DNA of 52,267 nucleotides from Curvibacter gracilis ATCC BAA-807 (GTDB taxonomy: Bacteria > Pseudomonadota > Gammaproteobacteria > Burkholderiales > Burkholderiaceae_C). The notes beneath the pieces were generated by a model that saw nothing but the letters and a program-made list of their open reading frames with translations, made no database searches and was not told the DNA's origin. Shown here piece after piece: positions 1 through 9,150 of this stretch. The stretch is from assembly GCF_000518645.1 (NCBI RefSeq), contig NZ_KI912468.1, forward strand, positions 1 to 52,267, written 5' to 3'. The number at the start of each line of letters is the position of its first letter. Positions within the stretch are counted from its first letter, which is position 1. The position numbers were made by a program, and so were the translations under genes.

Positions 1-161
1 TGAAACACAGAGCTGGAGCATCAGAGCGAAGCGATAACCCTGATTCACATCAGCATCAGCTGACGCCGCTGCGCAGCAGCAGCCGTCGGTTCCCGCTCCC
101 CACCTCCCGTCGGGCACGGCGAGCAGCGCAGACTTGGGCGGATAAAGGGCTCGCGTCTGTT
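1..161. other. gene-free left end
   Basis: No coding sequence is supported here. The stretch is GC-rich and ends in motifs such as GAGCAGCGCAG and TTGGGCGG that recur inside the adjacent repeat element, so it is probably an older or diverged part of the same intergenic repeat. No tRNA, promoter or terminator could be recognised. Confidence 0.5.
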
Positions 162-315
162 TGAGCGCAGCGAGTTTAGCGAGACCCCGCCCAAGTTGAG
201 CAGCGCAGCGGACCCTGCGCAGCAGGGCGTGCACGTCGGGTCGCCTTTTTTTGCTTACTTTTTTTGGCGAAGCAAAAAAAGTGAGGCGCCCGCCGGGGCG
301 CAATCCCGGCCTCCG
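162..315 (+). repeat. 154-bp intergenic repeat, left copy
   Basis: This sequence reappears in inverse orientation at 52114-52267 with the same length and only about five differences. It contains a hairpin at 257-282. Weaker similarity continues to about 368, just short of the mdtB stop codon. Translating it gives a short basic peptide with FFGEAKKV and RRPPGRNPGLRP, a kind of peptide I recall being annotated as tiny hypothetical proteins in Comamonadaceae; I regard it as non-coding repeat DNA. I see no transposase, so it could be a non-autonomous mobile repeat or a REP-like element. Confidence 0.85.
257..282. terminator. hairpin within the repeat, left copy
   Basis: ACTTTTTTTG pairs perfectly with CAAAAAAAGT around a six-base loop. 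In the other copy the same stem carries a T-to-C and a matching A-to-G change. It lies about 87 bp past the mdtB stop codon, so it could end that transcript. The stem is AT-rich and weak for a terminator, so that function is a guess. Confidence 0.4.
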
Positions 316-368
316 ACCTTCAACAAGGCATGCGCCTAAAAGAGCGCAGCGGCGCAAACGAACAGCGC

Positions 369-3300
369 TCATGCCGACGCCCCCCGCCACCGCCGAGCCA
401 ACCCTGCAAACGCCAGATAAATCACCGGCGTGGTGAACAAGGTCAGCATCTGACTGACGATCAGCCCCCCCACCATCGTGACCCCCAACGGATGCCGCAG
501 CTCACTCCCGGTGCCCGTGCCCAACATCAGGGGCAAGGCGCCCAACAAGGCGGCCAGGGTGGTCATCAGGATGGGCCGGAAGCGCAGCAGGCAGGCCTGG
601 TAGATGGCCTCACGCGGGGCCAGGCCCTGCTCGCGCTCGGCCTCCAGGGCGAAGTCGATCATCATGATCGCGTTCTTCTTCACGATGCCGATCAGGAGCA
701 CGATGCCGATGATGGCGATGATGCCCAGGTCCAGCCGGGCCGCCAGCAGGGCCAGCAGCGCCCCCACCCCGGCCGAGGGCAGGGTCGACAGGATGGTCAC
801 CGGGTGGATGTAGCTCTCATACAGCACGCCCAGCACGATGTACATCGTCACCACCGCGGCCAGGATCAGCAGCAAGGTGTTGGTCAGCGAGGCCTGGAAG
901 GCCAGGGCCGCGCCCTGGAAGCCGCTTTCCACACTGGCCGGCAAATCCATGGCCGCCTGCTCGGCCTTGATCGCCTCCACCGCCTCGCCCAGCGAGGCCC
1001 CGGGCCCGGCGTTGAACGAGATCGTCACCGAGGGGATCTGCCCCGCGTGGTTGACCGCCAGCGACACCGGGCGCTCGCTCACCCGCGCCACCGTGCTCAG
1101 CGGCACCACCCCGCCCGCACTGGTGGGCACGTACAGGCGCGACAGCGCCTGCGGGCCCAGCTTGTCGGCCGGTTTGACCTCCAGCACCACACGGTACTGC
1201 GTGGTCTGGGTGAAGATGGTCGAAATCAGGCGCTGGCCGTAGGCGTCGTACAGCACGGCATCGATGCTGGCCACCGTCACGCCCAGGCGGCCGGCCGCGT
1301 CGCGGTCGATGTCGACCCAGGCCTGCAGGCCCTGGTCCTGCAGGTCGGTGGCCACGTCGGCCAGCTCGGGGCGCTTTTTCAGGCGCGCCACCAGATCGCG
1401 GGCCACGCGGGTCAGCTCGTCGATGTTGGGCGACGACAGCATGAACTGGTACTGCGTGCGGGCCACCCGGTCTTCGATGGTCAGGTCCTGCACCGGCTGC
1501 ATGTACAACGCGATGCCGGGCACGGCCTTCAGGTTCGCCGTCAGACGCCGGATCACCTCGCTGGCTGTCACATCGCGCTCTTCACGCGGCTTCAGGTTGA
1601 TCAGCATGCGGCCCGCATTGAGCGTGGCATTGGCCCCGTCCACCCCGATGAAGGACGACAGGCTGGCCACCGCCGGGTCTTTCAGCACCTGCTCGGCCAG
1701 GGCCTGCTGGCGCTCGGCCATGGCAGCGAACGAGGTGTCTTGCGAGGCCTCGGTGATGCCCTGGATGACCCCGGTGTCCTGCACCGGGAAAAAGCCCTTG
1801 GGCACCCACAGGTAGAGCAGCGCGGTCAGGCCCAGCGTGGCGGCAAAGGCCAGCAGGGTCAGGGCCTGGCGGTCCAACACCCAGCCCAGCATGCGGCCGT
1901 AGCCGGCGATCATGCGGTCGAAGAAACGGCCCGTGGCCTGGTACAGGCGGCCATGGCTTTCCTCGGGGGTGTGGCGCAGCACGCGGGCGCACAGCATGGG
2001 CGTGAGCGTGAGCGAGACCACGGCCGAGATCAGGATGGACACCGCCAGCGTGATGGCAAATTCATGGAACAGGCGCCCCACCACATCGGCCATGAACAAG
2101 AGCGGGATCAGCACCGCGATCAGCGAGATGGTCAGCGAGATGATGGTGAAGCCGATCTGCTTGCTGCCCTTCAGGGCCGCCTCCAGCGGGCTCTCGCCCT
2201 CTTCGACATAGCGTGCGATGTTCTCGATCATCACGATGGCGTCGTCCACCACAAAGCCGGTGGCGATCGTGAGCGCCATCAGCGTGAGGTTGTTGATCGA
2301 AAAGCCGGCCAGGTACATCACCCCGAAGGTGCCCACCAGCGACAGCGGCACCGCCACCGCCGGGATCAGGGTGGCCGACACGCTGCGCAGGAACACGAAG
2401 ATCACCATCACCACCAGGGCCACGGCCAGGGCCAGCTCGAACTGAACGTCCTCGACCGAAGCGCGGATGGTGGTGGTGCGGTCGGTCAGCACCTGCACCT
2501 CGACCGAGGCGGGCAGTGTGGCCTTGAGCTGCGGCAGCAGGGCCTTGATGCGGTCCACCGTCTCGATCACGTTGGCGCCGGGCTGGCGCTGCACGTTCAG
2601 GATCACGCCGGGCTGCAGATCGGCCCAGGCGGCCAGGCGCAGGTTTTCGGCGTCGTCGACCACGGCGGCGATGTCCTTGAGGCGGATCGGGTTGCCGTTC
2701 TTGTAGGCCAGGATCAGCTGGGCGTACTCACGCGCTGATTTGAGCTGGTCGTTGGCGTCCACAGTCGAAGCACGCGAGTAGCCGTCGAAGCTGCCCTTGG
2801 CCTGGTTCACGTTGGCCGCGGTGATGGTGGTGCGCACATCTTCCAGCGTGAGGCCGGCCGCGGCCAGCACCGCCGGGTCGGCCTGGATGCGCACGGCCGG
2901 GCGGCGCCCGCCCGCGATGCCCACCATGCCCACGCCGGCCACCTGCGAGATCTTCTGCGCCACGCGCGACTCGACCAGGTCGTGCACCCGGATCACCGGC
3001 AGCGTGGGCGAGGTGATGGCCAGGGTCAGGATGGGGGCGTCGGCCGGGTTCACCTTGCTGTAGGTGGGTGGCATGGGCAGGTCGCTGGGCAGCAGGTTGC
3101 TGCCGGCATTGATGGCCGCCTGCACCTGCTGCTCGGCCACGTCCAGCGTGACATCGAGCGTGAAGCGCAGCGTGATCACCGAGGCGCCGCCCGAGCTGGT
3201 GGACGACATCTGCGACAGCCCCGGCATCTGGCCGAACTGGCGCTCCAGCGGCGCGGTGATGGACGAGGTGACCACATCGGGGCTGGCGCCCGGGTACAGG

Positions 3301-3446
3301 GTGGTGACCTGGATGGTGGGGTAGTCGACCTCGGGCAGGGCTGACAGCGGCAGCAGGCGGTAGGCCAGCAGACCGACCAGCAACAGGGCCACCATCAGCA
3401 AGGAGGTGGCCACCGGCCGCAGGATGAAAAGGCGCGACAGGTTCAT
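369..3446 (-). CDS. mdtB: MdtB-like RND multidrug efflux permease
   Basis: Inner-membrane proton-driven pump subunit of the HAE1 RND family that exports drugs or other hydrophobic compounds through a tripartite complex. The protein (1025 aa from this start) matches MdtB over its whole length: N-terminal membrane helix with [11 protein letters not shown], the porter-domain stretch [11 protein letters not shown], the proton-relay pair in [13 protein letters not shown] (about residues 401-402), a second helix bundle with [20 protein letters not shown], and [13 protein letters not shown] near the end. I chose ATG at 3446 because GGTGGAG lies about 9 bp upstream; an in-frame GTG at 3461 is the alternative. 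It follows mdtA by about 53 bp. In enterobacteria MdtB works with MdtC, which is not found in the 368 bp downstream. Confidence 0.93.
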   Translation of the reverse strand: MNLSRLFILRPVATSLLMVALLLVGLLAYRLLPLSALPEVDYPTIQVTTLYPGASPDVVTSSITAPLERQFGQMPGLSQMSSTSSGGASVITLRFTLDVTLDVAEQQVQAAINAGSNLLPSDLPMPPTYSKVNPADAPILTLAITSPTLPVIRVHDLVESRVAQKISQVAGVGMVGIAGGRRPAVRIQADPAVLAAAGLTLEDVRTTITAANVNQAKGSFDGYSRASTVDANDQLKSAREYAQLILAYKNGNPIRLKDIAAVVDDAENLRLAAWADLQPGVILNVQRQPGANVIETVDRIKALLPQLKATLPASVEVQVLTDRTTTIRASVEDVQFELALAVALVVMVIFVFLRSVSATLIPAVAVPLSLVGTFGVMYLAGFSINNLTLMALTIATGFVVDDAIVMIENIARYVEEGESPLEAALKGSKQIGFTIISLTISLIAVLIPLLFMADVVGRLFHEFAITLAVSILISAVVSLTLTPMLCARVLRHTPEESHGRLYQATGRFFDRMIAGYGRMLGWVLDRQALTLLAFAATLGLTALLYLWVPKGFFPVQDTGVIQGITEASQDTSFAAMAERQQALAEQVLKDPAVASLSSFIGVDGANATLNAGRMLINLKPREERDVTASEVIRRLTANLKAVPGIALYMQPVQDLTIEDRVARTQYQFMLSSPNIDELTRVARDLVARLKKRPELADVATDLQDQGLQAWVDIDRDAAGRLGVTVASIDAVLYDAYGQRLISTIFTQTTQYRVVLEVKPADKLGPQALSRLYVPTSAGGVVPLSTVARVSERPVSLAVNHAGQIPSVTISFNAGPGASLGEAVEAIKAEQAAMDLPASVESGFQGAALAFQASLTNTLLLILAAVVTMYIVLGVLYESYIHPVTILSTLPSAGVGALLALLAARLDLGIIAIIGIVLLIGIVKKNAIMMIDFALEAEREQGLAPREAIYQACLLRFRPILMTTLAALLGALPLMLGTGTGSELRHPLGVTMVGGLIVSQMLTLFTTPVIYLAFAGLARRWRGASA

Positions 3447-3499
3447 GCGGCGGCGCTCCACCGAAATGCCGGCTCAGGCGGGACGAGGCGGTTCATGAC

Positions 3500-5131
3500 T
3501 CAGCCCCCGCTTTCGCGCTGCTGGCGACGCTCACGCAGCTTTTGCAGGTAGGCGCGACGCTCTTCGGGCGGCATGGCCTTGAGCTTTTCGACCAGCTCGG
3601 GCGGCAAGGCGTCCATCCAGCGCGGGCGGGCTTCGCCTTCGGCGCTGGCCCCTGCTGAGGGGGCGGAGGATGCGGCTGCCGATGCTGTGGCCGGGGCGGC
3701 TGCCTCAGCCTTGGGGGATGCAGCGGGGGCACCGGTCTTGCCCTGGGCCGGGGCTGCCGCAGGCTTCCCAGCACCCGCCTCAGGGCTCGCGGCGGCACCT
3801 GCTGGGGCCCCAGAGGGCGCGCCGGCACCGGGCCGGTTGCCGCGCTTGGCTTCGATGACCTCGACCTTGGCCCCCTCGCGCAGGCGGTCGGCGCCGTCGG
3901 TGACCAGGCGATCGCCCGGCTCGACCTCGCCCTCGATGGCCACCCAGTCGCCATCGACCGCGCCGGTCGTGACCTTGCGCAGGGTGACGCTGCCGTCCTC
4001 CTTCACCAGGTACACAAAGGTGCCCATGCTGCCGCGCTGGATGGCGTTGTTGGGCGCCACCAGGGCGTTGGGCAGGGTGTCGAGCTGCAGCCGGATGTTG
4101 ACGAACTGGTTCGGGAACAGCGTGCCGTCGGCATTGGGGAACTCGGCCTTGAGCTTGATGGTGCCGGTGGTGGTGTCGATCGCGTTGTCGGTTGTCAGCA
4201 CCCGGCCCTGGGCCAGGCGTTTGCGTTGCTCGCGGTCCCAGGCCTCCACACCCAGCACGCCGCCCTTGGCCTGCAGGCGCTGGTTGATCTGCGGCAGGTA
4301 GGCCTCGGGCACGGCAAACACCACGGCGATCGGCTGGGTCTGGGTGATGGTGACCAGGCCGGTGGTGTCACTGGCGTGCACGATGTTGCCCAGGTCGACC
4401 TGACGCAGGCCCAGGCGGCCGCTGATGGGCGCCGTCACCCGGGTGTACGAGAGTTGCAGCCGGGCGTTGTCCACCTGGGCCTGGTCCGACAACACCGTGC
4501 CCTTGAGCTGGCCCACCAGGGCTTCCTGGGTGTCCACCTGCTGCTTGGCGATCGAGTCCTTGGCCAGCAGGTCGCGGTAGCGCGCCAGGTCCAGCTCGGC
4601 ATTCTTCAGCTGCGCGGCATCGCGCTGCAGCTGGCCCTGCATCTGGGCCAGCGCCACCTCGTAGGCACGCGGATCGATCTCGGCCAGCAGATCACCGGCC
4701 TTCACCTGCTGCCCCTCGCGGAACAGGATGCGGCGCAGCTCACCGTCGACCCGCGCCCGCACCGTGGCGGTGTTGAGCGCCGTGATGGTGCCGATGGCAT
4801 TCACCGACACCCGCAGGTCCTGCCGCTTGGCCGCCCGGGCCGACACCGGCTGAGGGCGGTTGCCAGCCCCGAAGCGGCGCGCACCGGCGCCAGCCGCGCC
4901 TGGCGCGCCAGGGGCGGCCCCCTCGGCCGCGCCCTCCGGGGGCGTTGCGCCCTGCTTCTTCCAGTACCAGGCGCCGCCGGCACCCAGGCCCAGCAGCAGG
5001 ATCAGCAAGCCGACCAGCCCGGCGCGGGAGCGGCGCCGCGGTGGTGACAGGCTGGCGGCCGGGGTCGGCAAAGGGGCGGCAGACACGGGTGACAGGGCGC
5101 TGGGTTCGGAGTGGGCGTTGGGGTCGGTCAT
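3500..5131 (-). CDS. mdtA: MdtA-like periplasmic adaptor subunit
   Basis: Membrane fusion protein that links the RND pump to an outer-membrane channel. Domains in order: cytoplasmic Pro/Ser-rich start (1-35), one membrane anchor (about 36-55), Gly/Ala/Pro linker, barrel-sandwich hybrid halves around a coiled-coil hairpin (EGQQVKAGDLLAEIDPRAYE, then TAPISGRLGLRQVDLGN), beta-barrel (DTTTGTIKLKAEFPN, LFPNQFVNIRL) and membrane-proximal domain (DRLVTDGADRLREGAKVEV). The 543 aa exceed the roughly 415 aa of E. coli MdtA because of about 115 extra C-terminal residues: an Ala/Pro/Gly-rich stretch ending in a charged helix with LPPELVEKLKAMPPEERR. It lies between marR and mdtB on the same strand. No strong ribosome-binding site is visible. 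Confidence 0.92.
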   Translation of the reverse strand: MTDPNAHSEPSALSPVSAAPLPTPAASLSPPRRRSRAGLVGLLILLLGLGAGGAWYWKKQGATPPEGAAEGAAPGAPGAAGAGARRFGAGNRPQPVSARAAKRQDLRVSVNAIGTITALNTATVRARVDGELRRILFREGQQVKAGDLLAEIDPRAYEVALAQMQGQLQRDAAQLKNAELDLARYRDLLAKDSIAKQQVDTQEALVGQLKGTVLSDQAQVDNARLQLSYTRVTAPISGRLGLRQVDLGNIVHASDTTGLVTITQTQPIAVVFAVPEAYLPQINQRLQAKGGVLGVEAWDREQRKRLAQGRVLTTDNAIDTTTGTIKLKAEFPNADGTLFPNQFVNIRLQLDTLPNALVAPNNAIQRGSMGTFVYLVKEDGSVTLRKVTTGAVDGDWVAIEGEVEPGDRLVTDGADRLREGAKVEVIEAKRGNRPGAGAPSGAPAGAAASPEAGAGKPAAAPAQGKTGAPAASPKAEAAAPATASAAASSAPSAGASAEGEARPRWMDALPPELVEKLKAMPPEERRAYLQKLRERRQQRESGG

Positions 5132-5231
5132 GGAAGATCAGCCAAGATTCGGGGCAGGCCCGGTGCAAAAGGGAATGAAAGCCATGCCGCCCAACGGAGG
5201 CACAGACAGCAAGTGGGGATGACGCCGGCGC

Positions 5232-5705
5232 TCATTCGCTGAGTTGGGCACGAAAGCCTCCGGTGGCGCTGAGCGCGTGTTCCAGCTGGTCCAGCAGGCC
5301 GCAGGCGCGCTGCAGCAAGACCAGCTCATCGGCGGGCAGGTCCTGCAGGTGGGCGGCCATGGCCTGCTCAGCCGCCTCCACCGCGGCCCGCAGGCCCGCC
5401 GCGCCTTGCCGGGTGAGGGCCAGCAGCGAGCGGCGCCCGTCGGCCGGGTCGTCGGAGCGGCGCACCCAGCCCTCGGCCTCCAGCTCGGCGATCAGGCGGG
5501 TCAGCGACTGCAGGCGCACGCCTTCGCCACGGGCCAGCTCGGTCGGGCTCATGGCGCCCTGGCGGCCCAGCCGGCTGAGCACGCTGAGCTTGAGCGTGCC
5601 CATGCCTTCGGCCTCCAGCCCGGGGCGCAGACGGCGCGCCAGCTGCAGCACGCTGGCACGCAGTTGGACCGCACATTGAAGAGGAGACAGGACAGGGGAA
5701 CTCAT
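5232..5705 (-). CDS. MarR-family regulator of the efflux operon
   Basis: Winged-helix dimeric transcription factor, most likely the repressor of mdtAB. The HTH and wing are seen in LSRLGRQGAMSPTELARGEGV, LTRLIAELEAEGWVRR and the wing DPADGRRSLLALT. I chose ATG at 5705 (157 aa) because it is the first ATG; an in-frame TTG at 5750 lies inside the presumed operator. The gene is first in a leftward run, about 100 bp before mdtA. A palindrome at 5729-5750 touches the -10 box of its likely promoter, which suggests autoregulation. Ligand unknown. Confidence 0.88.
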   Translation of the reverse strand: MSSPVLSPLQCAVQLRASVLQLARRLRPGLEAEGMGTLKLSVLSRLGRQGAMSPTELARGEGVRLQSLTRLIAELEAEGWVRRSDDPADGRRSLLALTRQGAAGLRAAVEAAEQAMAAHLQDLPADELVLLQRACGLLDQLEHALSATGGFRAQLSE

Positions 5706-5728
5706 GCCAACACCCGCGAACACCTTGA

Positions 5729-5750
5729 TTACCAAGCTTTGACTTGGCAA
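5729..5750. promoter_or_regulatory. candidate MarR operator
   Basis: On the minus strand TTGCCAAG-TCAAAG-CTTGGTAA forms an inverted repeat with 8-bp arms and one mismatch. Its half site TTGCC resembles the TTGCC/GGCAA core of known MarR boxes. It starts directly after the presumed -10 hexamer of the marR promoter, a typical place for repression. Binding by the adjacent MarR is inferred. Confidence 0.5.
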
Positions 5751-5779
5751 TTATGGTAAGCGTTTTCTTACAAACACAA
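5750..5779 (-). promoter_or_regulatory. candidate sigma70 promoter of marR-mdtAB
   Basis: On the minus strand TTGTGT (5779-5774) and CATAAT (5755-5750) are separated by 18 bp, a fair match to -35 and -10 elements. The site is just upstream of marR and abuts the candidate operator. This is a visual match only. Confidence 0.45.
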
Positions 5780-5882
5780 GTCAGAGAAACCCCGCAGAAG
5801 CTGCAAGGCCGAGCGCGCATCTTAGGGAAAGGGCCCCGGCCGATGGGCAGGGGCGAGGCTCTTTTACGCGGAATTTACCTGC

Positions 5883-6077
5883 TCAAAGCCAGCGTGCCGC
5901 AACGCTGAGCGCCAGGCTCAGCACCACGGTCGAGGCGAGCGGAATCGACCATTCGCGGCCGAACAGGCGAAAGCGGAAGTCGCCCGGCAGGCGACCGAAA
6001 CCCAGGCGCTGCAACCAGGGCGTGATGCCGCTGATGAGCACCAGCACCAGAAAGACGACGATGAACCAGCGGATCAT
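5883..6077 (-). CDS. DUF2905 small membrane protein
   Basis: 64-residue inner-membrane protein with two hydrophobic segments (about 3-18 and 46-62) around the hallmark stretch LGFGRLPGDFRF. This matches the DUF2905 family, whose function is unknown. Its ATG overlaps the stop of the upstream hydroxylase gene by four bases (ATGA), so the two are probably co-translated. About 130 bp of non-coding DNA follows before the marR promoter. Confidence 0.85.
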   Translation of the reverse strand: MIRWFIVVFLVLVLISGITPWLQRLGFGRLPGDFRFRLFGREWSIPLASTVVLSLALSVAARWL

Positions 6078-6898
6078 GCCGCTGAGTGTAGGGCCTGTTC
6101 CGTGTCTCCCTCGGGTCGGGCGGCAGTCACCGCGTCAAAACGGGCCAGGTAGTGCGCTTGTTCTGTGCCGCACCAGCGGTCCCACCAGGTGAACCACAGC
6201 CCGTAATTGCCACGGCCGTTCTCGTGGTGCATGTGATGGTGGGTGGTGGTGGTGAAGTGCCTGCCCAGCCAGTGACGGGCAAAACCCCGAGGCAGGGTCT
6301 CGATCGAGAGATGCCCGTGCGCGTTGCGGATGATCTGGTGCAGCGAAAACACCAGCAGCACCCCGCCGTGCACGGGCACCGCCCACAGGATCAGGGGGGT
6401 GACCAAGCCATTGATCAAGGCCTCGACCGGGTGGAAGGCATAGGCCGCCCAGGGCGAGGGGTTGCGCGAGCGGTGGTGCACCCCGTGAAAGCGGCGAAAC
6501 AGCCAGCGCGAATGCAGCAGCCGATGCGTCCAGTAGAAGTAGGCATCATGGATCACCAGCATCAGCGGCAGGCTGAGCCAGAACCAGGCCCAGCCGTATT
6601 GGCCGGGCTGCCGGTACACGACGAACTGGCCGTTCCAGATCAGGGCCACCACGCCCAGGCTGACGCCGGCGAACACCGCCATCGACAGCAGCGAGTAGCC
6701 GATCTCGCGCCTCAGATCGGCGCTGCGCGGCCAGCCTGAGATGACGCGGTGCGCCAGGCGTCGGCGCAGCAGGCCGTGCACCCCGCCCCACAGCAGCAAG
6801 GCCACAAGCAAGTAGCGCCCGGCTTCCATCAGGTAGCTGCCACTCCACACTTGCAGCAGCAGGCGGCTGCTGTCGGCATCCATGCCCGGAAAATTCAT
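6074..6898 (-). CDS. Sterol desaturase / fatty acid hydroxylase family membrane protein
   Basis: Membrane di-iron oxygenase of the fatty acid hydroxylase superfamily, which inserts oxygen into or desaturates lipid or sterol-like chains. The 274 aa have several membrane helices and the expected histidine clusters: HDAYFYWTH (117-125), HGVHH (138-142) and the HHHMHH group (220-225). The start is supported by AAGGAG 6 bp upstream of ATG. It overlaps the DUF2905 gene by 4 bp. The substrate cannot be told from sequence. It is a different subfamily from the hydroxylase domain encoded near 15.2 kb. Confidence 0.88.
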   Translation of the reverse strand: MNFPGMDADSSRLLLQVWSGSYLMEAGRYLLVALLLWGGVHGLLRRRLAHRVISGWPRSADLRREIGYSLLSMAVFAGVSLGVVALIWNGQFVVYRQPGQYGWAWFWLSLPLMLVIHDAYFYWTHRLLHSRWLFRRFHGVHHRSRNPSPWAAYAFHPVEALINGLVTPLILWAVPVHGGVLLVFSLHQIIRNAHGHLSIETLPRGFARHWLGRHFTTTTHHHMHHENGRGNYGLWFTWWDRWCGTEQAHYLARFDAVTAARPEGDTEQALHSAA

Positions 6899-7008
6899 AT
6901 CGGCTCCTTGTTCAGCGTGTCATGCGGCGGTCTGCGAAGGCTTGAGCCCCACCAGCGCCACCGGTCTGAATCAATTCTGCCCAGCGCCACCTTGGGCCCA
7001 GCTGAAGA

Positions 7009-8427
7009 TCAGACCTGGCGTGGCAACGCCGGCAAACGAACCTCAAAGCCGACGCCCGCCCCCGCCAGACCCGGCCCCAGGCGGGCGTCGCCGCCCAGCG
7101 AGCGCGCCGCCTGGCGCACGATGGCCAGGCCCAGGCCGGCCCCGCCCGCGCCCCCGGCCTGCTGGCCCCGGCCCCGCACAAAGCGCTCGAAGATCTGGGC
7201 CTGCTCGGCCTGTGCGATGCCCGGCCCGTCGTCGCGCACCGCTAGGCCCAGCGCGCCGTCCGCTTGCAGGGCCAACGTGACCTGCACCCGCCCGCCATGG
7301 CGCGCGCCATAGCGCAAGGCGTTGTCCAGCAGGTTGTCGAGCATCGATTGCCAGGCGCTGGCCGGCAGCGGCCAGGCCAGGCTGTCGGGGCTGTCCAGGT
7401 CCAGCTCCACCCCGGCGGCCAGGGCACGCGGGCTGAAGGCGGCCAGGCTCTGCCGGCACAACTCGGCCACATCGACCCGTGCCGCATCGGGCGCCGGCTG
7501 GGACTCATCCAGGGCGGCCAGCACCAGCAGTTGCTGGGTCAGGTGCGAGGCGCGCTCGATGGCCTGCTGCAAACCCGCGTGCGCGGCCTGGCGCTCGGCC
7601 TCGCTGTCGGCTTGCAGCAGCCAATGGGCCTGGGCAGCCATCACGGCCATCGGGGTGCGCAATTCGTGGGCCGTGTCCTGCAGGCGGGCGCGCTCCAGGG
7701 CCAGGCGCTCACGCAGGCGGCCCAGCACCGCGTTGAAGGCCACGCCCACGGTGCGGATCTCGGTGTAGCGATCGTCCACCACCAGGGGCGAGAGGTCATC
7801 CCCCCGGGCTTGCTGCAGCTGGGCGCTGAGCTGGCTCAAGGGCCGCAGGCCGCGCCACACCACCAGCACCACGGGCAGCAGGGCAAACGGAAAAGCGATC
7901 AGCAGGTTGGGCAGCAGGTCGCTGGCGATCCAGGCCAAGGCCGTGCTGTCGGCCAGGCCCACCGTGGCCAGGCGCAGCGACCAGCGCGCGTCGTCCACCT
8001 GGGCCACCCAGTACAGGCGGCCCTGCAAGGTCTGCTCCTGCACCCGGCCGGGCTGGCCCAGCAGGGCCTGCTCGCCGAGGGCCGCGCTGGCATACAGGCG
8101 CTGCCCGCCCTCGCGGGCGCGCAGCTCCAGCCACAGCGGCGCCAGCGCGTGGCCCTGGTTGCTGGCCGGGTCGGCGCGTGAGGCGTTCAGCATGATGTCG
8201 GCCGTGGCCGCCACGGTGGCGGCGTCGGCCGGCTGCTCGATGATGCGCAGGCCCTGCACCATCACCTGGGCCAATTTGAGCAAGGCCGCATGGTCGCTGA
8301 CCGAGTGTTTGAAGCGGGCGTAGTTGTAGCCCGTGAGCACCAGTTGCACCAGCACAAAGGCCAGGCCCAGGGCCACCATCAGGCGGCGCATCAGGGAGAC
8401 GGGCTGGGTGGGTCGGCGCGTGCCCAC
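7009..8427 (-). CDS. Sensor histidine kinase (QseC/TctE type)
   Basis: Inner-membrane kinase of a two-component system. It has a first membrane helix (about 14-34), a periplasmic region of about 130 residues, a second helix (about 172-192), a linker that may be a HAMP domain, the H-box DTAHELRTPM with the phosphorylated His near residue 254, the N-box DNLLDNALRYGA, the G1 box DDGPGIA and the G2 box GAGLGLAIV. The start is uncertain: GTG at 8427, three bases after the regulator's stop codon, or ATG at 8391 just before the first helix. Close spacing with the response regulator indicates one operon. The stimulus is unknown. Confidence 0.9.
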   Translation of the reverse strand: MGTRRPTQPVSLMRRLMVALGLAFVLVQLVLTGYNYARFKHSVSDHAALLKLAQVMVQGLRIIEQPADAATVAATADIMLNASRADPASNQGHALAPLWLELRAREGGQRLYASAALGEQALLGQPGRVQEQTLQGRLYWVAQVDDARWSLRLATVGLADSTALAWIASDLLPNLLIAFPFALLPVVLVVWRGLRPLSQLSAQLQQARGDDLSPLVVDDRYTEIRTVGVAFNAVLGRLRERLALERARLQDTAHELRTPMAVMAAQAHWLLQADSEAERQAAHAGLQQAIERASHLTQQLLVLAALDESQPAPDAARVDVAELCRQSLAAFSPRALAAGVELDLDSPDSLAWPLPASAWQSMLDNLLDNALRYGARHGGRVQVTLALQADGALGLAVRDDGPGIAQAEQAQIFERFVRGRGQQAGGAGGAGLGLAIVRQAARSLGGDARLGPGLAGAGVGFEVRLPALPRQV

Positions 8428-8430
8428 GGC

Positions 8431-9087
8431 TCAGGCCTTCAGCAGGTAGCCCACGCCGCGCACGGTGTGGATGCGCTCCGGCCCCAGCTTGCGGCGCAGG
8501 TTGAACACATGCACCTCCAGCGCATTGAAGTCGATGGCCTCGCCCAGCGGCTCCAGGCGCTGGGCCAGAAAACCCTTGGGCACCACCGCGCCGGGCTCGC
8601 GGGCCAGTTCGAGCAGCAGCTTGAACTCGCGCGGGGTCAGCTCCAGCGGCTGACCGGCCAGGCGGGCCACATGGGCCCGCGGCTCCAGGGTGAGCTGCCC
8701 CACGGTCCAGACCTCGCTGGCTTGGCGGGCGTAGCGGCGCAGCACCGCGCGGATGCGCGAGATCAGCTCGGCCGGGGCAAAGGGCTTGACCAGAAAGTCG
8801 TCGGCGCCGCCGTCCAGGCCTTCGAGCCGGTCTTGCAGGGCCGAGCGCGCCGTGATCACGATCACCGGTACCGCACTGGCCTGGCGCCGCCACTGCGCCA
8901 GCAACTGCAGGCCGTCGCCATCGGGCAGGCTGAGGTCCAGCAGCACGCAGTCGACCCAGGCGTGGTCGACCACCGCAGGCGCATCGGCCACGCGGCGCAA
9001 CCACTCGCAGCTGAAACCTTCCAGCTTGAGTGCCGCCTGCAGGGCACGCCCCAGGTCCAGGTCATCTTCGATCAGCAGCAGGTGCAT
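8431..9087 (-). CDS. OmpR/PhoB-family response regulator
   Basis: DNA-binding partner of the kinase encoded immediately downstream. The receiver domain has the acidic pair near residues 8-9, the phospho-acceptor Asp 51 in LLDLSLPDGDG, and Lys 101 in FLVKPFAP. The C-terminal winged helix has LELTPREFKLLLELAREPG and VEVHVFNLRRKLG-like features (here ALEVHVFNLRRKLG) ending in TVRGVGYLLKA. The length of 218 aa is standard. It resembles QseB/TctD-type regulators; its targets are not evident from this window. Confidence 0.92.
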   Translation of the reverse strand: MHLLLIEDDLDLGRALQAALKLEGFSCEWLRRVADAPAVVDHAWVDCVLLDLSLPDGDGLQLLAQWRRQASAVPVIVITARSALQDRLEGLDGGADDFLVKPFAPAELISRIRAVLRRYARQASEVWTVGQLTLEPRAHVARLAGQPLELTPREFKLLLELAREPGAVVPKGFLAQRLEPLGEAIDFNALEVHVFNLRRKLGPERIHTVRGVGYLLKA

Positions 9088-9150
9088 GGCGGCAAGGGTG
9101 ACACAGACAAGCTTGGCGCTGGCTTAAGACCAAGAAGACCCTTGAGAGCC

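Noticed and set aside
251..436. Short open frame with FFGEAKKVRRPPGRNPG in the left repeat, and its twin at 51963-52178
   Set aside because: Both are part of the inverted repeat; the stretches outside the repeat differ completely, and no ribosome-binding site is seen. Treated as repeat artefact.
330..2738. An open frame of about 800 codons on the plus strand across mdtB
   Set aside because: It is antisense to a full-length, family-typical pump gene; its translation is Gln/His/Arg/Gly-rich low-complexity sequence, as is usual for antisense frames in high-GC DNA.
3447..3461. GTG start five codons earlier for mdtB
   Set aside because: The ATG at 3446 has a GGTGGAG sequence at good distance, while the GTG has none; the N-terminus then also matches the family better.
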